A DNA stretch of 64,000 nucleotides. Source: Pandoraea sp. PE-S2T-3. Lineage in GTDB: Bacteria > Pseudomonadota > Gammaproteobacteria > Burkholderiales > Burkholderiaceae. Below, in pieces: positions 52,710 through 62,082 of this stretch (positions are counted from its first letter, which is position 1; each line of letters starts with the position of its first letter). The position numbers and the translations under genes are program-made. Where the stretch lies: the NCBI RefSeq assembly GCF_002179965.1, contig NZ_NGUQ01000007.1, forward strand, positions 744,001 through 808,000, in the 5' to 3' direction. The notes beneath the pieces were generated by a model, which had not been told where the DNA came from, did no database searches, and saw only the letters and a program-made list of their open reading frames with translations.

Positions 52710-55340
52710 ATGACTGAACCTACTCGCGCGCGCCCGAGCCGGCCCGCCGATTCTGCTGCTGTAATGGCGCTACCCGAACGATGGCGCTGGGTGCGCCAGT
52801 TGCCGTGGAGCGCCGCACGCCCTTGGCTGATCACGGCCGGGGTCGTCCTGCTCGGACTCTTCGTCTTCGACGCGCTGCATCACATGCTGCGTCACGTGCA
52901 CTACGACGACGTTATCGCCGCGATTCACAACACCCCTGTGACACGGCTCGTGCTTGCCATGCTGGCAACCCTCGCGAGCTACGCGGCACTCACCGGTTAC
53001 GACATCTCCGGCCTGCGGTTCGCGGGCGCGACCGTCAAGCGCTCGACGGTCATGCTCACGTCGTTCATCGCCTATGCGCTGGGGAATTCCGTCGGGCTGG
53101 GCGTACTGACCGGCGGCACCGTGCGCATGCGCATGTATGCGGCGGCCGGCGTCGATGCTTCGAAGGTCGCGCAGGCCGTCGCCTTCAACGCGGGTGCGTT
53201 CGGTTTAGGTATGACGGTCTTCGGTTCGCTGGGGATGTTGTGGGGCGCGTCGCGCGTCTCTGCGCTGGTGCCGGTGCCCGCGTGGATGTTGCAGTTAGCG
53301 GCCCTGTTGCTGCTCGCCGGGTCGGGCTGGTTCCTCGCGTTGTGCGCGCGCAAGCGCACGGTGGCGCTCTTCGGCCGCTGGGATATCCCGCTGCCGCCGC
53401 TGCGTCTCGCGTTGCGCCAACTCCTGATCTCTGCCGCCGATCTCGGCATGGCCGCTGCGGCGCTGTGGTGCCTGTTGCCCGCCGGGGTGGTGGATCTACC
53501 CACGTTTGTGGTCTTCTACGCCATCGCTATGGCGCTGGGTGTGCTCAGCCACGTCCCGGGCGGCGTGGGCGTGTTCGAGGCGGTGATTCTGCTCGCCACC
53601 AACGGACATGCGCCGGTGAGTCAGGTGGCCGGGGCACTGGTGCTCTATCGCGGCATCTACTATCTGCTGCCGCTCATGCTCGCGGCCTGCCTGCTGGCGT
53701 GGTTCGAATTCCGGCAAAGTCCGGCCGCCCCCATCGGGCGTGCGGCCGTGCGGCTCTTCCCCGGCGTATTGGCGGCGCTCACGCTCGTGGCCGGCGTCAT
53801 GTTGCTGATTTCCGGCGTGACGCCCGCCACGCGCGATGCCGAAGACTTCCTGCGCCAGCACGTGCCGTTGTTTCTCGTCGAGGTTTCGCACCTGCTGGGC
53901 AGCGTGGCCGGGCTGGCGATGCTGTTTCTCGCGCGTGGCCTGCTGCATCGGCTGGACGCCGCGTGGTGGGGCTCGCTCGGCCTGACGATTGTGGCGGCAG
54001 TACTCGCGATTCCGAAAGGCATCGCGTTGTCGGAGTGCTTCGTGCTGGCCGTGCTGGCGACGTTGCTGCTGGTCTCGCGCAAACAATTCGACCGGCGCTC
54101 GTCGCTCTTCACGCAGACGTTCGAACCGGGCTGGATCATCGCGGTGCTCTCGGTACTCGGCGCGTGTACATGGCTGATGTTCATGTCGTACCGGCGCGTG
54201 GGTTACGCGAATCAACTCTGGTGGCAATTCACGTTCGATGGCGATGCGCCGCGCTCGATGCGGGCGCTGATGGTGGTCGCCGTCATCGGACTGGGCCTGT
54301 CGCTGTGGCAATTGCTGCGTCAGTCGGCCGGGGCGATGGTGCCTGCGAGTGAAGAAGAGTTGGCGCGTGCGAGGGCGGTGATTCAGAAGCAGCCGGCCGC
54401 CGACGCCTGCCTCGCGCTCATGGGCGACAAGAGCTTCCTGTTCTCGCCGTCGGGCAACGCTTTCATCATGTATGCGAAGCATCGGCGCTCGTGGGTGTCG
54501 CTCGCCGACCCGGTGGGAGACCAGAAGGAATGGCCGGAGTTGATCTGGCGCTTCATCGAACTGGCGGACTCGCACGGCGGGCGTGCGGCGTTTTACAAGA
54601 CACGTCCGCAGGCGCTGCCGCTCTATATCGATGCGGGATTGCGTGCGTACAAGCTGGGCGAGGAGGCGTTCGTGTCGTTGCCCGAGTTCGGTCTGCAAGG
54701 CTCGCGCCGCGCGAATTTGCGACACGGCGTGGCACGCGGCGAGCGCGAAGGGCTCTCGCTGGAAATCGTTGCCCCCGCCGATGTGCCGCCACATTTGCCT
54801 GAGATGCGAGCGGTTTCCGACGCGTGGCTCGCGCGACAGCACACCCGTGAGAAGGCCTTCTCGTTGGGGGCGTTCACCGACGCCTACGTGGCACGGCAAC
54901 CGGTGGCGCTCGTGCGGCGCGAAGGGCGGCTGGTCGCGTTTGCGACGTTGATGTGTCCGGACGTGCAGCGCATCGAGGCGAGCATCGACCTGATGCGTCA
55001 GGTGCCGGATGCGCCCGCCGGCACGATGGACTTTCTGTTCGCCAATCTGATGCTGCACTTCAAGGCGCAGGGCTATCAGCGCTTCGGGCTCGGCATGGCG
55101 CCGATGTCGGGCATGGTGACGCACCAGCTCGCGCCGCGTTGGCATCGCTTCGGACGAATGATGTTTGCGCACGGGGCGCGGTTCTACAACTTCCGTGGTC
55201 TGCGCAGCTTCAAGGACAAATTCGATCCGCAATGGGAGGCGCGCTATCTGATGACGCCGGGCGGACTCGCGCCGATGCTCACGCTCGCCGACGTGGCGGC
55301 GCTTGTCGGGGGCGGCTGGAAGGGGATGATTACGAAATGA
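52710..55340 (+). CDS. mprF: Lysyl-phosphatidylglycerol synthase/flippase MprF (LpiA)
   Basis: An 876-residue protein. The N-terminal part (about 35-545) has around 14 helices and is the flippase domain (AVTRLVLAMLATLASYAALTG-like region, GVLSHVPGGVGVFEAVILLA). The C-terminal part (about 560-876) is the GNAT-like catalytic domain that transfers lysine from Lys-tRNA to phosphatidylglycerol: LMGDKSFLFSPSGNAFIMYA, GLQGSRRANLRHGVARGERE and FRGLRSFKDKFDPQWEARYL. Lysyl-PG protects against cationic peptides and acid. It overlaps acvB by ATGA. Confidence 0.93.
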   Translation: MTEPTRARPSRPADSAAVMALPERWRWVRQLPWSAARPWLITAGVVLLGLFVFDALHHMLRHVHYDDVIAAIHNTPVTRLVLAMLATLASYAALTGYDISGLRFAGATVKRSTVMLTSFIAYALGNSVGLGVLTGGTVRMRMYAAAGVDASKVAQAVAFNAGAFGLGMTVFGSLGMLWGASRVSALVPVPAWMLQLAALLLLAGSGWFLALCARKRTVALFGRWDIPLPPLRLALRQLLISAADLGMAAAALWCLLPAGVVDLPTFVVFYAIAMALGVLSHVPGGVGVFEAVILLATNGHAPVSQVAGALVLYRGIYYLLPLMLAACLLAWFEFRQSPAAPIGRAAVRLFPGVLAALTLVAGVMLLISGVTPATRDAEDFLRQHVPLFLVEVSHLLGSVAGLAMLFLARGLLHRLDAAWWGSLGLTIVAAVLAIPKGIALSECFVLAVLATLLLVSRKQFDRRSSLFTQTFEPGWIIAVLSVLGACTWLMFMSYRRVGYANQLWWQFTFDGDAPRSMRALMVVAVIGLGLSLWQLLRQSAGAMVPASEEELARARAVIQKQPAADACLALMGDKSFLFSPSGNAFIMYAKHRRSWVSLADPVGDQKEWPELIWRFIELADSHGGRAAFYKTRPQALPLYIDAGLRAYKLGEEAFVSLPEFGLQGSRRANLRHGVARGEREGLSLEIVAPADVPPHLPEMRAVSDAWLARQHTREKAFSLGAFTDAYVARQPVALVRREGRLVAFATLMCPDVQRIEASIDLMRQVPDAPAGTMDFLFANLMLHFKAQGYQRFGLGMAPMSGMVTHQLAPRWHRFGRMMFAHGARFYNFRGLRSFKDKFDPQWEARYLMTPGGLAPMLTLADVAALVGGGWKGMITK

Positions 55341-57175
55341 CGGATCGGACAGATCGAATGGACCGAAAGGATCGAACGGATTGCTCGCAACGGAAACACC
55401 GCGCAATGGCGACGGCAGGGATGAAGACGGGCGGCGGACGTGGTGTTTGGCTGGCTGCGGCATTGTTTCTGCCGCTGACCGTGAGCGCCGTGAGCGGTTT
55501 GGCAAACGCACAGACGCCGGCGCAATCGGCGCAATCGGCTCCATCGCCCCAATCGTCGCAGACAGTCACGCATGCCGATCTCGCGTCCGCCGCGTCTGCC
55601 CGCTCGGCGGAACAGGCTGCGAAGGCGCGCAACGTACTCAAGCCTGCCCCGAAGGCGGGCCCGGTCGCCGTGCCGCCATCGCTCGCCTCCAGCGTCACCG
55701 CGCCTGTCATGGCACCCGCTGCGGCTGCGGCGGCCGGTGCTGCGGCGTCACGCGGCGCCGCCACGGAAGTCATCTCGCATGGCCGGTTCGAAAACGTGCC
55801 GGTCTTCCGGCCGGCGGGCGAGCCGAATGCCACGGTGCTGTTCCTTTCGGATGACGACGGCTGGACGCCGCGTGCCGAGCGCATGGCGCGCGCGCTCGTC
55901 GACACCGGGGCCATCGTGGCAGGCATCGACACGGCCCGGCTGATGGCGAACTTCACCAAGGATGACGGCGCGTGTGTCTTCCCGTCGGGCGATCTGGATA
56001 ACTTCGGCCGCTTTCTCGAAGCCTACGAAAAGCTGCCCGGCTACACACCGCCGATTCTTGTGGGCGATGGCGTCGGCGGGACGTTCGCTTACGCGATGCT
56101 CGCGCAGGCCAAGAGCGAAACCTTCTCCGGTGCGCTCTCGGTCGACTTCTGCCCGGTACTGCCGATGGCCAAGCCGCTGTGTCAGGGCGAGGGCGTGCAT
56201 TTCGGACGCGGCATCACGCATACCGCCGGCGGCGCGCCGATGCGTCTGCTGCCGGCCCCCGCGCTGGGGGCGCCGTGGCTGGCCATGAGCGGCCCGGCGG
56301 GGAGTCCGGTCGCGCGTGCGCCGCGTTGTTCGGATCGTCTCGCCCAAGGCTTTGTCGCGCGTGCCTCGAACGCCAGTTGGGTCGTGGGCGGTCTGGCGGG
56401 CAGTCTCGGCAGTCAGGGTGACGGTGCCGACGCCTCACCGGGCGGGAACACGCCGGTGCTGGCCGACTGGGCCACGCAATACAAGAACGCGTTCAAGCGG
56501 CTCAATGCACATCACGTGGCGGGGACGGTGCGCCCGCCCGCCGCAGTGGCCGATCTGCCGGTGATCGAAGTCGCCGCGACGGGCAAGCCCGCGGCCAACA
56601 TGGCCGATGCGTTCGCGATTCTGCTGTCGGGCGATGGCGGCTGGGCCGGGCTGGATCGCGATGTTGCCGGGGCGCTCGCCGCGCACGGCCTGCCGGTGGT
56701 CGGCATCGACTCGCTGCGCTACTTCTGGTCGGCGCGCACACCCGCCTCGGGCGCGCTCGATATCGACCGGCTGGTGCGCTTCTATCAGACACGCTGGAAC
56801 AAGAAGCGCGTGATTCTCATCGGTTATTCGCAAGGGGCGGATGTGCTGCCGTTCATGGTCAACCGCATGCCACCGGTCAGCAAGGAGCGCGTGGCGCTGC
56901 TCGTGCTGATGGGGCTGGGGCAGAAGGCCGACTTCGAATTCCGCATGACCAACTGGGTGATGTCCAGCCAGAACGGCCTGCCGATCCGCCCGGAGGTCGA
57001 ACGCCTGCCCGATGGCTTGGCGATGTGCGTGTACGGCGCCGACGAGGACGACAGCAATTGCCCCGGCCTCGACCCCAAGCGTGTGCAGATCGTCAAAATG
57101 CCGGGGGGGCACCACTTCGACGGCAATTACACGCGGCTGGCCGATCTGATTCTCGAAGGCGTCGGCAAGCACTGA
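55337..57175 (+). CDS. acvB: AcvB/VirJ-family protein, probable lysyl-phosphatidylglycerol hydrolase
   Basis: A 612-residue protein with a signal segment (about 34-55). The C-terminal VirJ domain (about 395-612) shows ILLSGDGGWAGLDRDVAGAL, VGIDSLRYFWSARTP and the alpha/beta-hydrolase elbow IGYSQGADV. An N-terminal domain (about 140-370) has a similar fold (LFLSDDDGWTPRAERMARAL, VGDGVGGTFAYAML). AcvB of Agrobacterium lies in an operon with lpiA and hydrolyses lysyl-PG; this arrangement is the same. The first 15 codons are a short repeat encoding TDRTDRMDRKDRTD, so a start at ATG 55406 or 55421 is equally possible. Confidence 0.88.
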   Translation: MTDRTDRMDRKDRTDCSQRKHRAMATAGMKTGGGRGVWLAAALFLPLTVSAVSGLANAQTPAQSAQSAPSPQSSQTVTHADLASAASARSAEQAAKARNVLKPAPKAGPVAVPPSLASSVTAPVMAPAAAAAAGAAASRGAATEVISHGRFENVPVFRPAGEPNATVLFLSDDDGWTPRAERMARALVDTGAIVAGIDTARLMANFTKDDGACVFPSGDLDNFGRFLEAYEKLPGYTPPILVGDGVGGTFAYAMLAQAKSETFSGALSVDFCPVLPMAKPLCQGEGVHFGRGITHTAGGAPMRLLPAPALGAPWLAMSGPAGSPVARAPRCSDRLAQGFVARASNASWVVGGLAGSLGSQGDGADASPGGNTPVLADWATQYKNAFKRLNAHHVAGTVRPPAAVADLPVIEVAATGKPAANMADAFAILLSGDGGWAGLDRDVAGALAAHGLPVVGIDSLRYFWSARTPASGALDIDRLVRFYQTRWNKKRVILIGYSQGADVLPFMVNRMPPVSKERVALLVLMGLGQKADFEFRMTNWVMSSQNGLPIRPEVERLPDGLAMCVYGADEDDSNCPGLDPKRVQIVKMPGGHHFDGNYTRLADLILEGVGKH

Positions 57176-57190
57176 GCGCCCGTCACACAC

Positions 57191-57217
57191 GGCGGCGGCA
57201 TTCCGGATGCCGCCGCC
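57191..57217 (+). terminator. Strong hairpin after acvB
   Basis: GGCGGCGGCAT and ATGCCGCCGCC form a perfect 11-pair stem around TCCGG, 15 bases after the acvB stop. No T tract follows, so it may act with Rho or protect the mRNA 3' end. Confidence 0.6.
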
Positions 57218-57388
57218 TGCATCGCTGCTCAGCCCGCCACTCAGCCCGCTGCTCAGCTCGTCGCTTACCCCGCCGTTGTATCCCCGCCCGCGCCGCTTTT
57301 TCTCGCCTTGCCTTCCGGTCTGGCGCTCCGTACACTGCCGCCAGTTTCATTGGCCCACCTTGCGCACGACACACAGGAGAAGATCGAT

Positions 57389-58696
57389 ATGGCAGAGGGT
57401 TATTTCCCCAAATGGCAGCAACGGGACACGGCGTCCGGACGCGTCATCGCGCCCGACGAACGCCTGCCTTGGCCGCAGACCATCGCCATGGGCGTCCAGC
57501 ACGTGGTCGCCATGTTCGGCTCGACCGTGCTGGCCCCGTTGCTCATGGGCTTCGATCCGAACCTCGCCATCTTCATGTCGGGCATCGGCACCTTGCTGTT
57601 CTTCGTGCTCGTCGGCGGGCGCGTGCCCAGCTACCTCGGGTCGAGCTTCGCGTTCATCGGCCTCGTCATCTCGGTGACGGGCTATGCCGGCAGCGGGCCA
57701 AACCTGAATATTCCGGTCGCGCTGGGCGGCATCATCGCGTGCGGTGTGCTGTACGCCATCATCGGCCTGATCGTCATGGTGGTCGGCACTCGCTGGATCG
57801 AGGCGCTCATGCCCCCGGTGGTGACCGGTGCGGTCGTTGCCGTGATCGGCCTGAACCTCGCGCCGGTGGCGGTGAAGGGCGTCTCGGCCACCAGTTTCGA
57901 CACGTGGATGGCCCTCGCGACGGTGCTGTGCGTCGGCCTCGTGGCCGTGTTTGCGCGCGGCATGGTGCAGCGGCTGCTGATTCTCGTCGGCCTGCTGCTC
58001 GCCTATGTGCTGTACGCGGTGCTCACCAACGGCATGGGGCTTGGCAAGCCGATCGACTTCTCGATCGTCGCCAATGCGGCCTGGTTCGGCCTGCCGCACT
58101 TTGCAGCGCCGGTGTTCAAGCCGGAAGCCATGGTGTTGCTGGCACCTATCGCCATCATTCTGGTCGCGGAAAACCTCGGTCACATCAAGGCCGTGAGCGC
58201 CATGACCGGTCAGAATCTGGACCGCTATATGGGCCGCGCCTTCCTCGGCGACGGTCTGGCGACGATCGTGTCGGGCAGCGTCGGCGGCACCGGGGTGACG
58301 ACTTACGCCGAAAACATCGGCGTGATGGCGGTCACGAAGATCTACTCGACGGTGGTGTTTGCCGTGGCGGCGGTGATCGCGCTCGTGCTGGGGTTCTCGC
58401 CGAAGTTCGGTGCGGTGATCCAGACGATTCCGGGCCCGGTGCTCGGTGGTGTGTCGATTGTGGTGTTCGGCCTGATTACGGTGGCCGGCGCGCGCATCTG
58501 GGTGCAGAACAAGGTGGATTTCTCGGATAACCGCAACCTGATCGTGGCCGCAGTCACGCTGGTGCTCGGCGCCGGTGACTTCACGCTGAAGTTCGGCAAC
58601 TTCTCGCTGGGCGGCATCGGTTGCGCGACGTTCGGCGCCATCATCCTGTACGCGCTGCTGCGTGGACGCGGTGTTTCGACGCCGGCGGCGATGTAA
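57389..58696 (+). CDS. uraA: Uracil permease (NCS2 family)
   Basis: A 435-residue nucleobase:cation symporter with about 14 helices. The start ...LPWPQTIAMGVQHVVAMFGS and the signature VAENLGHIKAVSAMTGQNLD followed by TTYAENIGVMAVTKIYSTV match the UraA group, including the acidic substrate-binding Glu in ENIGVMA. ATG 57389 has CAGGAGAAG upstream; longer in-frame starts lack it. It has its own terminator at 58782-58810. It may be specific for uracil, though xanthine or another base cannot be excluded. Confidence 0.9.
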   Translation: MAEGYFPKWQQRDTASGRVIAPDERLPWPQTIAMGVQHVVAMFGSTVLAPLLMGFDPNLAIFMSGIGTLLFFVLVGGRVPSYLGSSFAFIGLVISVTGYAGSGPNLNIPVALGGIIACGVLYAIIGLIVMVVGTRWIEALMPPVVTGAVVAVIGLNLAPVAVKGVSATSFDTWMALATVLCVGLVAVFARGMVQRLLILVGLLLAYVLYAVLTNGMGLGKPIDFSIVANAAWFGLPHFAAPVFKPEAMVLLAPIAIILVAENLGHIKAVSAMTGQNLDRYMGRAFLGDGLATIVSGSVGGTGVTTYAENIGVMAVTKIYSTVVFAVAAVIALVLGFSPKFGAVIQTIPGPVLGGVSIVVFGLITVAGARIWVQNKVDFSDNRNLIVAAVTLVLGAGDFTLKFGNFSLGGIGCATFGAIILYALLRGRGVSTPAAM

Positions 58697-58757
58697 GCAG
58701 GCTTGGCAGGAAAGGCGCCGGGCGAGCCTTCTCCCGGCGTCAGACGAGCATTACACA

Positions 58758-58779
58758 AGCATCAAACGAGCATCAAACG
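58758..58779. repeat. Two 11-base tandem direct repeats before the uraA terminator
   Basis: AGCATCAAACG occurs twice in a row (58758-58768 and 58769-58779), directly upstream of the terminator stem. Confidence 0.7.
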
Positions 58780-58781
58780 AG

Positions 58782-58810
58782 CGGCACGGCAATTACGTCG
58801 TGCCGTTTTT
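58782..58810 (+). terminator. Rho-independent terminator of uraA
   Basis: CGGCACG and CGTGCCG (extended by G-T and C-G pairs) form a stem followed by TTTTTGTTTG. The right side overlaps the 3' end of the convergent LysR gene. Confidence 0.85.
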
Positions 58811-59740
58811 GTTTGTGTCGTCGGTCGTGTCAGCCGAATGGGCGGCAGGCCCTTGCAGCCGGTCGAGCAACTGGCGGGCGTAGACGGGCAGGGCGTCGCG
58901 CTCGCGCACACACAGCACCAGCGTGCGCAGCGCCCACGCATCTGACAGCGGCACCATGCCGATGCCCAGCGTTGCCGCCGAGCGCCGGGCGGCGCTGAGC
59001 GGCACGATACCGAGCGCGGCACCCGCTGCGACGGCCCGGCACAAGCTGTCGAAGTCGCGCAGCCGCAGCCGGTAGCGCAACGGCCGCCCGGCACGCTTCG
59101 CGTGGCCGTCGAGATGCTCGGCCAAGGCGCTCTGCTCGGGCAGGCCGATGAATTCGGCGTCGAGAATGTCGATGAGGGCGACGTCGTCGCGTTGCGTCAG
59201 CGCATGGCCCGGTGGCGTGACGACCACCAGCCGGTCTTGCCGGAACGGCACGGTTTCAAGCCCGGTCAGCTCGATCCAGTCGGAGACGACGCCGATATCC
59301 GCCGCACCTTCCAGCACGGCCTGCACGACAGCGGGGCTGGTCTGTTCGCGCAGGGCAATTTCCACATTCGGATGCTCCGCGAGGAACGCGCCCAGCAGAT
59401 CCGGCAGAAATTCGGACATGGCGACCGTGTTCGACGCAATGCGCACGTTGCCCTTGAGGCCCGCCGCGTATTCGCCGAGTTCGCCGCGCATCTGCTCGAT
59501 CTGGGCCAGCACCCGGCGGGCGTGGGCGAGCAGGGCGCGCCCGGCCGGCGTGGGGATGACACCCTGACGGTGGCGCATGAACAGGGCGACCCCTAGCGTC
59601 TCTTCCAGCCCGCGAATGCGGGCGCTGGCGGAGGCGAGGGTCAGATGGGCGCGCTCGGCCCCGCCGGTAATGCTGCCGGCCTCGGCCACCAGCAGGCACA
59701 GGCGCAGGTCGGTCAGATCGAATCGCACGGAAAATGCCAC
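58793..59740 (-). CDS. LysR-type transcriptional regulator
   Basis: A 315-residue LysR protein. The helix-turn-helix region is DLRLCLLVAEAGSITGGAER and ASARIRGLEETLGVALFMRH; the effector domain runs from about residue 92 (GNVRIASNTVAMSEFLPDLL) to the end. It is convergent with uraA, sharing its last bases with the uraA terminator, and divergent from rhlE. It ends with a hydrophilic tail. Its targets are unknown. Confidence 0.9.
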   Translation of the reverse strand: MAFSVRFDLTDLRLCLLVAEAGSITGGAERAHLTLASASARIRGLEETLGVALFMRHRQGVIPTPAGRALLAHARRVLAQIEQMRGELGEYAAGLKGNVRIASNTVAMSEFLPDLLGAFLAEHPNVEIALREQTSPAVVQAVLEGAADIGVVSDWIELTGLETVPFRQDRLVVVTPPGHALTQRDDVALIDILDAEFIGLPEQSALAEHLDGHAKRAGRPLRYRLRLRDFDSLCRAVAAGAALGIVPLSAARRSAATLGIGMVPLSDAWALRTLVLCVRERDALPVYARQLLDRLQGPAAHSADTTDDTNKNGTT

Positions 59741-60056
59741 CTGGGCGTCGGGAGAATGGCGTCAGTGTAGCGGCTAGGCCCGCGCTCGCGATAGCGCCGT
59801 GGGATGTCACCTGACTCGCGCAGGGGGCGCGTGGTAAACTACGCCCTTTCAAGACACGGCCGTACCCGCGACGGCCTCGCCCGCCAAGCCGCTAGACACA
59901 TATAGTCAGCCGGCGGGTCGTCTTGCCGGCGTCTTCAGACGCGTCGCCCAAAATGAGCGCGACGTGCGTCGCACGCCCGACGCGGGCTTTCCATCAAGAA
60001 CAATCAATCGATACGCGCGGGGACACACATCGTGGAGTCCGCGCATTGGTCTTTAT
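59741..60056. other. Divergent intergenic region and long leader before rhlE
   Basis: 316 bases without a supported gene. It contains a possible promoter at 59811-59840 and an inverted pair CCCGCC (59880-59885)/GGCGGG (59912-59917) in the presumed rhlE leader, which is about 200 bases long. Long structured leaders are common upstream of cold-induced DEAD-box helicases. Confidence 0.4.
59811..59840 (+). promoter_or_regulatory. Candidate promoter upstream of rhlE
   Basis: CTGACT (59811-59816) and TAAACT (59835-59840) are separated by 18 bases and match sigma-70 boxes partly; the -10 is preceded by TGG. Confidence 0.3.
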
Positions 60057-61778
60057 ATGTCTTTTGAAACGCTCGGCCTATCGGCCGACATCCTGCGTGC
60101 AGTCAGCGATCTCGGCTACACACAACCGACCCCGATTCAACAACAAGCGATTCCGGCTGTCCTGCAAGGCGGCGATCTTCTCGCCGGTGCCCAAACCGGT
60201 ACCGGCAAGACGGCAGGCTTCACGCTGCCGATCCTGCAAATGCTCTCGTCGCGTGCAGCCCCCGCTGCCGCTAACGGCAAACGCCGCGTGCGCGCTCTCG
60301 TGCTTACGCCCACGCGTGAGCTGGCCGCGCAAGTCGAAGAGAGCGTCACGCAATACGGCAAGTACCTGCCCCTCACGTCGATGACCGTCTTCGGCGGCGT
60401 GTCGATGGTGCCGCAGGTGCGCCAACTGGCGCGCGGTGTCGATATTCTCGTCGCCACGCCGGGCCGTCTGCTCGACCACATGCAGCAGAAGACCGTCGAC
60501 CTGTCGGCCGTGGAAATCCTCGTACTCGACGAGGCAGACCGCATGCTCGACATGGGCTTCATTCGCGACATCCGCCGCGTGCTGGCCGTGCTGCCGGCAA
60601 AGCGTCAGAACCTGTTGTTCTCGGCCACGTTCTCGGACGAAATCAAGCAACTGGCCGATGGCCTGCTGAAGTCGCCCGCCCTGATCGAAGTCGCTCGCCG
60701 CAACACCACGGCCGAGACGGTTGCGCAGAAGATTCACCCGGTCGACCGTGACCGCAAGCGCGAACTGCTCGAACACCTGGTGCGCGAGAACAACTGGTTT
60801 CAGGTGCTCGTCTTCACGCGTACCAAGCACGGTGCCAATCGTCTGGCCGAACAGCTGACGAAGGGCGGTGTGCCGGCCCTCGCGATTCACGGCAACAAGA
60901 GTCAGGGTGCCCGCACCCGCGCGCTGGCCGAGTTCAAGAGCGGCACGCTGCAAGTGCTGGTGGCGACCGATATCGCCGCACGCGGTATCGATATCGATCA
61001 ACTGCCGCACGTGGTGAACTTCGATCTGCCGGAAGTGGCGGAAGACTACGTGCACCGTATCGGCCGTACGGGCCGTGCCGGTGCGCAGGGCGAAGCCGTG
61101 TCGCTGGTGTGCGTGGACGAGCATCAACTGCTCACCGCCATCGAGCGCCTCATCAAGCGCCAGATCGACACGGAAGTGGTGCCGGGCTTCGAGCCGGACC
61201 CGACCGCCGTTGCCCAGCCGATTCGCAAGAATCAATCGGGTGGCCGTGGTGCGCCGGGTGGCGGTGGTGGCGGCGGGCGTGGTCGCGGCGATGGCCAGCA
61301 GGCCCGTGCGCCGCGTGAAGCGCGCGAGCCCCGTGAAGGTGGCCGCGACGGCCGCGCCCCGCGTCAGGGCGATGCCGGCAAGCCGCGTCACGCGGCCGAC
61401 GGTGGCGGCCAACGCAATGGCGAGCGCAACGCACCGGCACCGCGCACGAGCGGCGCGGCAACCGGTGGCCGCAACGGCGGTGGGAACGGTAACGGTGGCG
61501 GCTTCGGCGGCAATCAATCGCAACCGGGCAAGCGCGCAGGTGGTGGCGGTAACGGTGGTAGCGGTGGTGTCGGCGGCGGCAAGCGTGTCGAAGGGCAACG
61601 CGCCCCGGCGCGTGCCACGCAAGGCGCAGCGCATCAAGGGCAAAATCGCGACGGGCAGAATGCGTCGCGCGGGCAGGGCGGCGGTGAGCGCAGCGATTTC
61701 GCGCAGCGCGGGCCGCGCCCGGCACGCCGTGATGGCGTCGGTGCTGCCCTGTTGATGGGCAAACCGAAACGCGATTAA
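60057..61778 (+). CDS. rhlE: DEAD-box RNA helicase RhlE
   Basis: A 573-residue ATP-dependent RNA helicase. Motifs in order are Q motif ([20 protein letters not shown]), [32 protein letters not shown], and the C-terminal [24 protein letters not shown] and [10 protein letters not shown]. RhlE acts in ribosome maturation and RNA decay. From about residue 391 a 183-residue Gly/Arg/Asn-rich tail (RGG-like) follows, larger than in many homologues. ATG 60057 is chosen because it fits the RhlE start [16 protein letters not shown]. Confidence 0.95.
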   Translation: MSFETLGLSADILRAVSDLGYTQPTPIQQQAIPAVLQGGDLLAGAQTGTGKTAGFTLPILQMLSSRAAPAAANGKRRVRALVLTPTRELAAQVEESVTQYGKYLPLTSMTVFGGVSMVPQVRQLARGVDILVATPGRLLDHMQQKTVDLSAVEILVLDEADRMLDMGFIRDIRRVLAVLPAKRQNLLFSATFSDEIKQLADGLLKSPALIEVARRNTTAETVAQKIHPVDRDRKRELLEHLVRENNWFQVLVFTRTKHGANRLAEQLTKGGVPALAIHGNKSQGARTRALAEFKSGTLQVLVATDIAARGIDIDQLPHVVNFDLPEVAEDYVHRIGRTGRAGAQGEAVSLVCVDEHQLLTAIERLIKRQIDTEVVPGFEPDPTAVAQPIRKNQSGGRGAPGGGGGGGRGRGDGQQARAPREAREPREGGRDGRAPRQGDAGKPRHAADGGGQRNGERNAPAPRTSGAATGGRNGGGNGNGGGFGGNQSQPGKRAGGGGNGGSGGVGGGKRVEGQRAPARATQGAAHQGQNRDGQNASRGQGGGERSDFAQRGPRPARRDGVGAALLMGKPKRD

Positions 61779-62082
61779 ACGTCGCCAGCGCTTGCCACGG
61801 GCCTGATGATGCATTCGCGGTTCAACACTCCAGTGAGTTTGAACCGCGTCTTGCTCGTCAGGCCCGTTTTCATTGGGCCTCGAAGTATCGTGCCGCGCGC
61901 GTGCCCGACGCGCACGCCGAACCCGTTCGGGGAGTCCTCGAGAAGTGGCTGGCGCAAATTAAGTAAAATATTAACCTTTTGCGCCCGGCGGCCCGGGTGT
62001 GGCAGGTGCGATGACCTCTCAGGGAACGAGGGCGCATGGACTCGCCAGTTCGCGCGCCGCATTTCCGTTCTCCGAGGATCTC
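61779..62082. other. Intergenic region between rhlE and the BASS transporter gene
   Basis: 304 bases without a supported gene. AGGCCC-N9-GGGCCT (61860-61880) is a candidate weak terminator for rhlE (no T tract). An AT-rich island at about 61957-61980 could hold the promoter of the next gene. I recognise no riboswitch. Confidence 0.45.

Noticed and set aside
52845-52900. Possible frameshift or second start in mprF
   Set aside because: The frame is open and family-like from 52710 to 55340; nothing is broken.
61980-62082. A riboswitch before the BASS transporter gene
   Set aside because: The stretch is GC-rich and can fold, but no conserved riboswitch core that I know is present.
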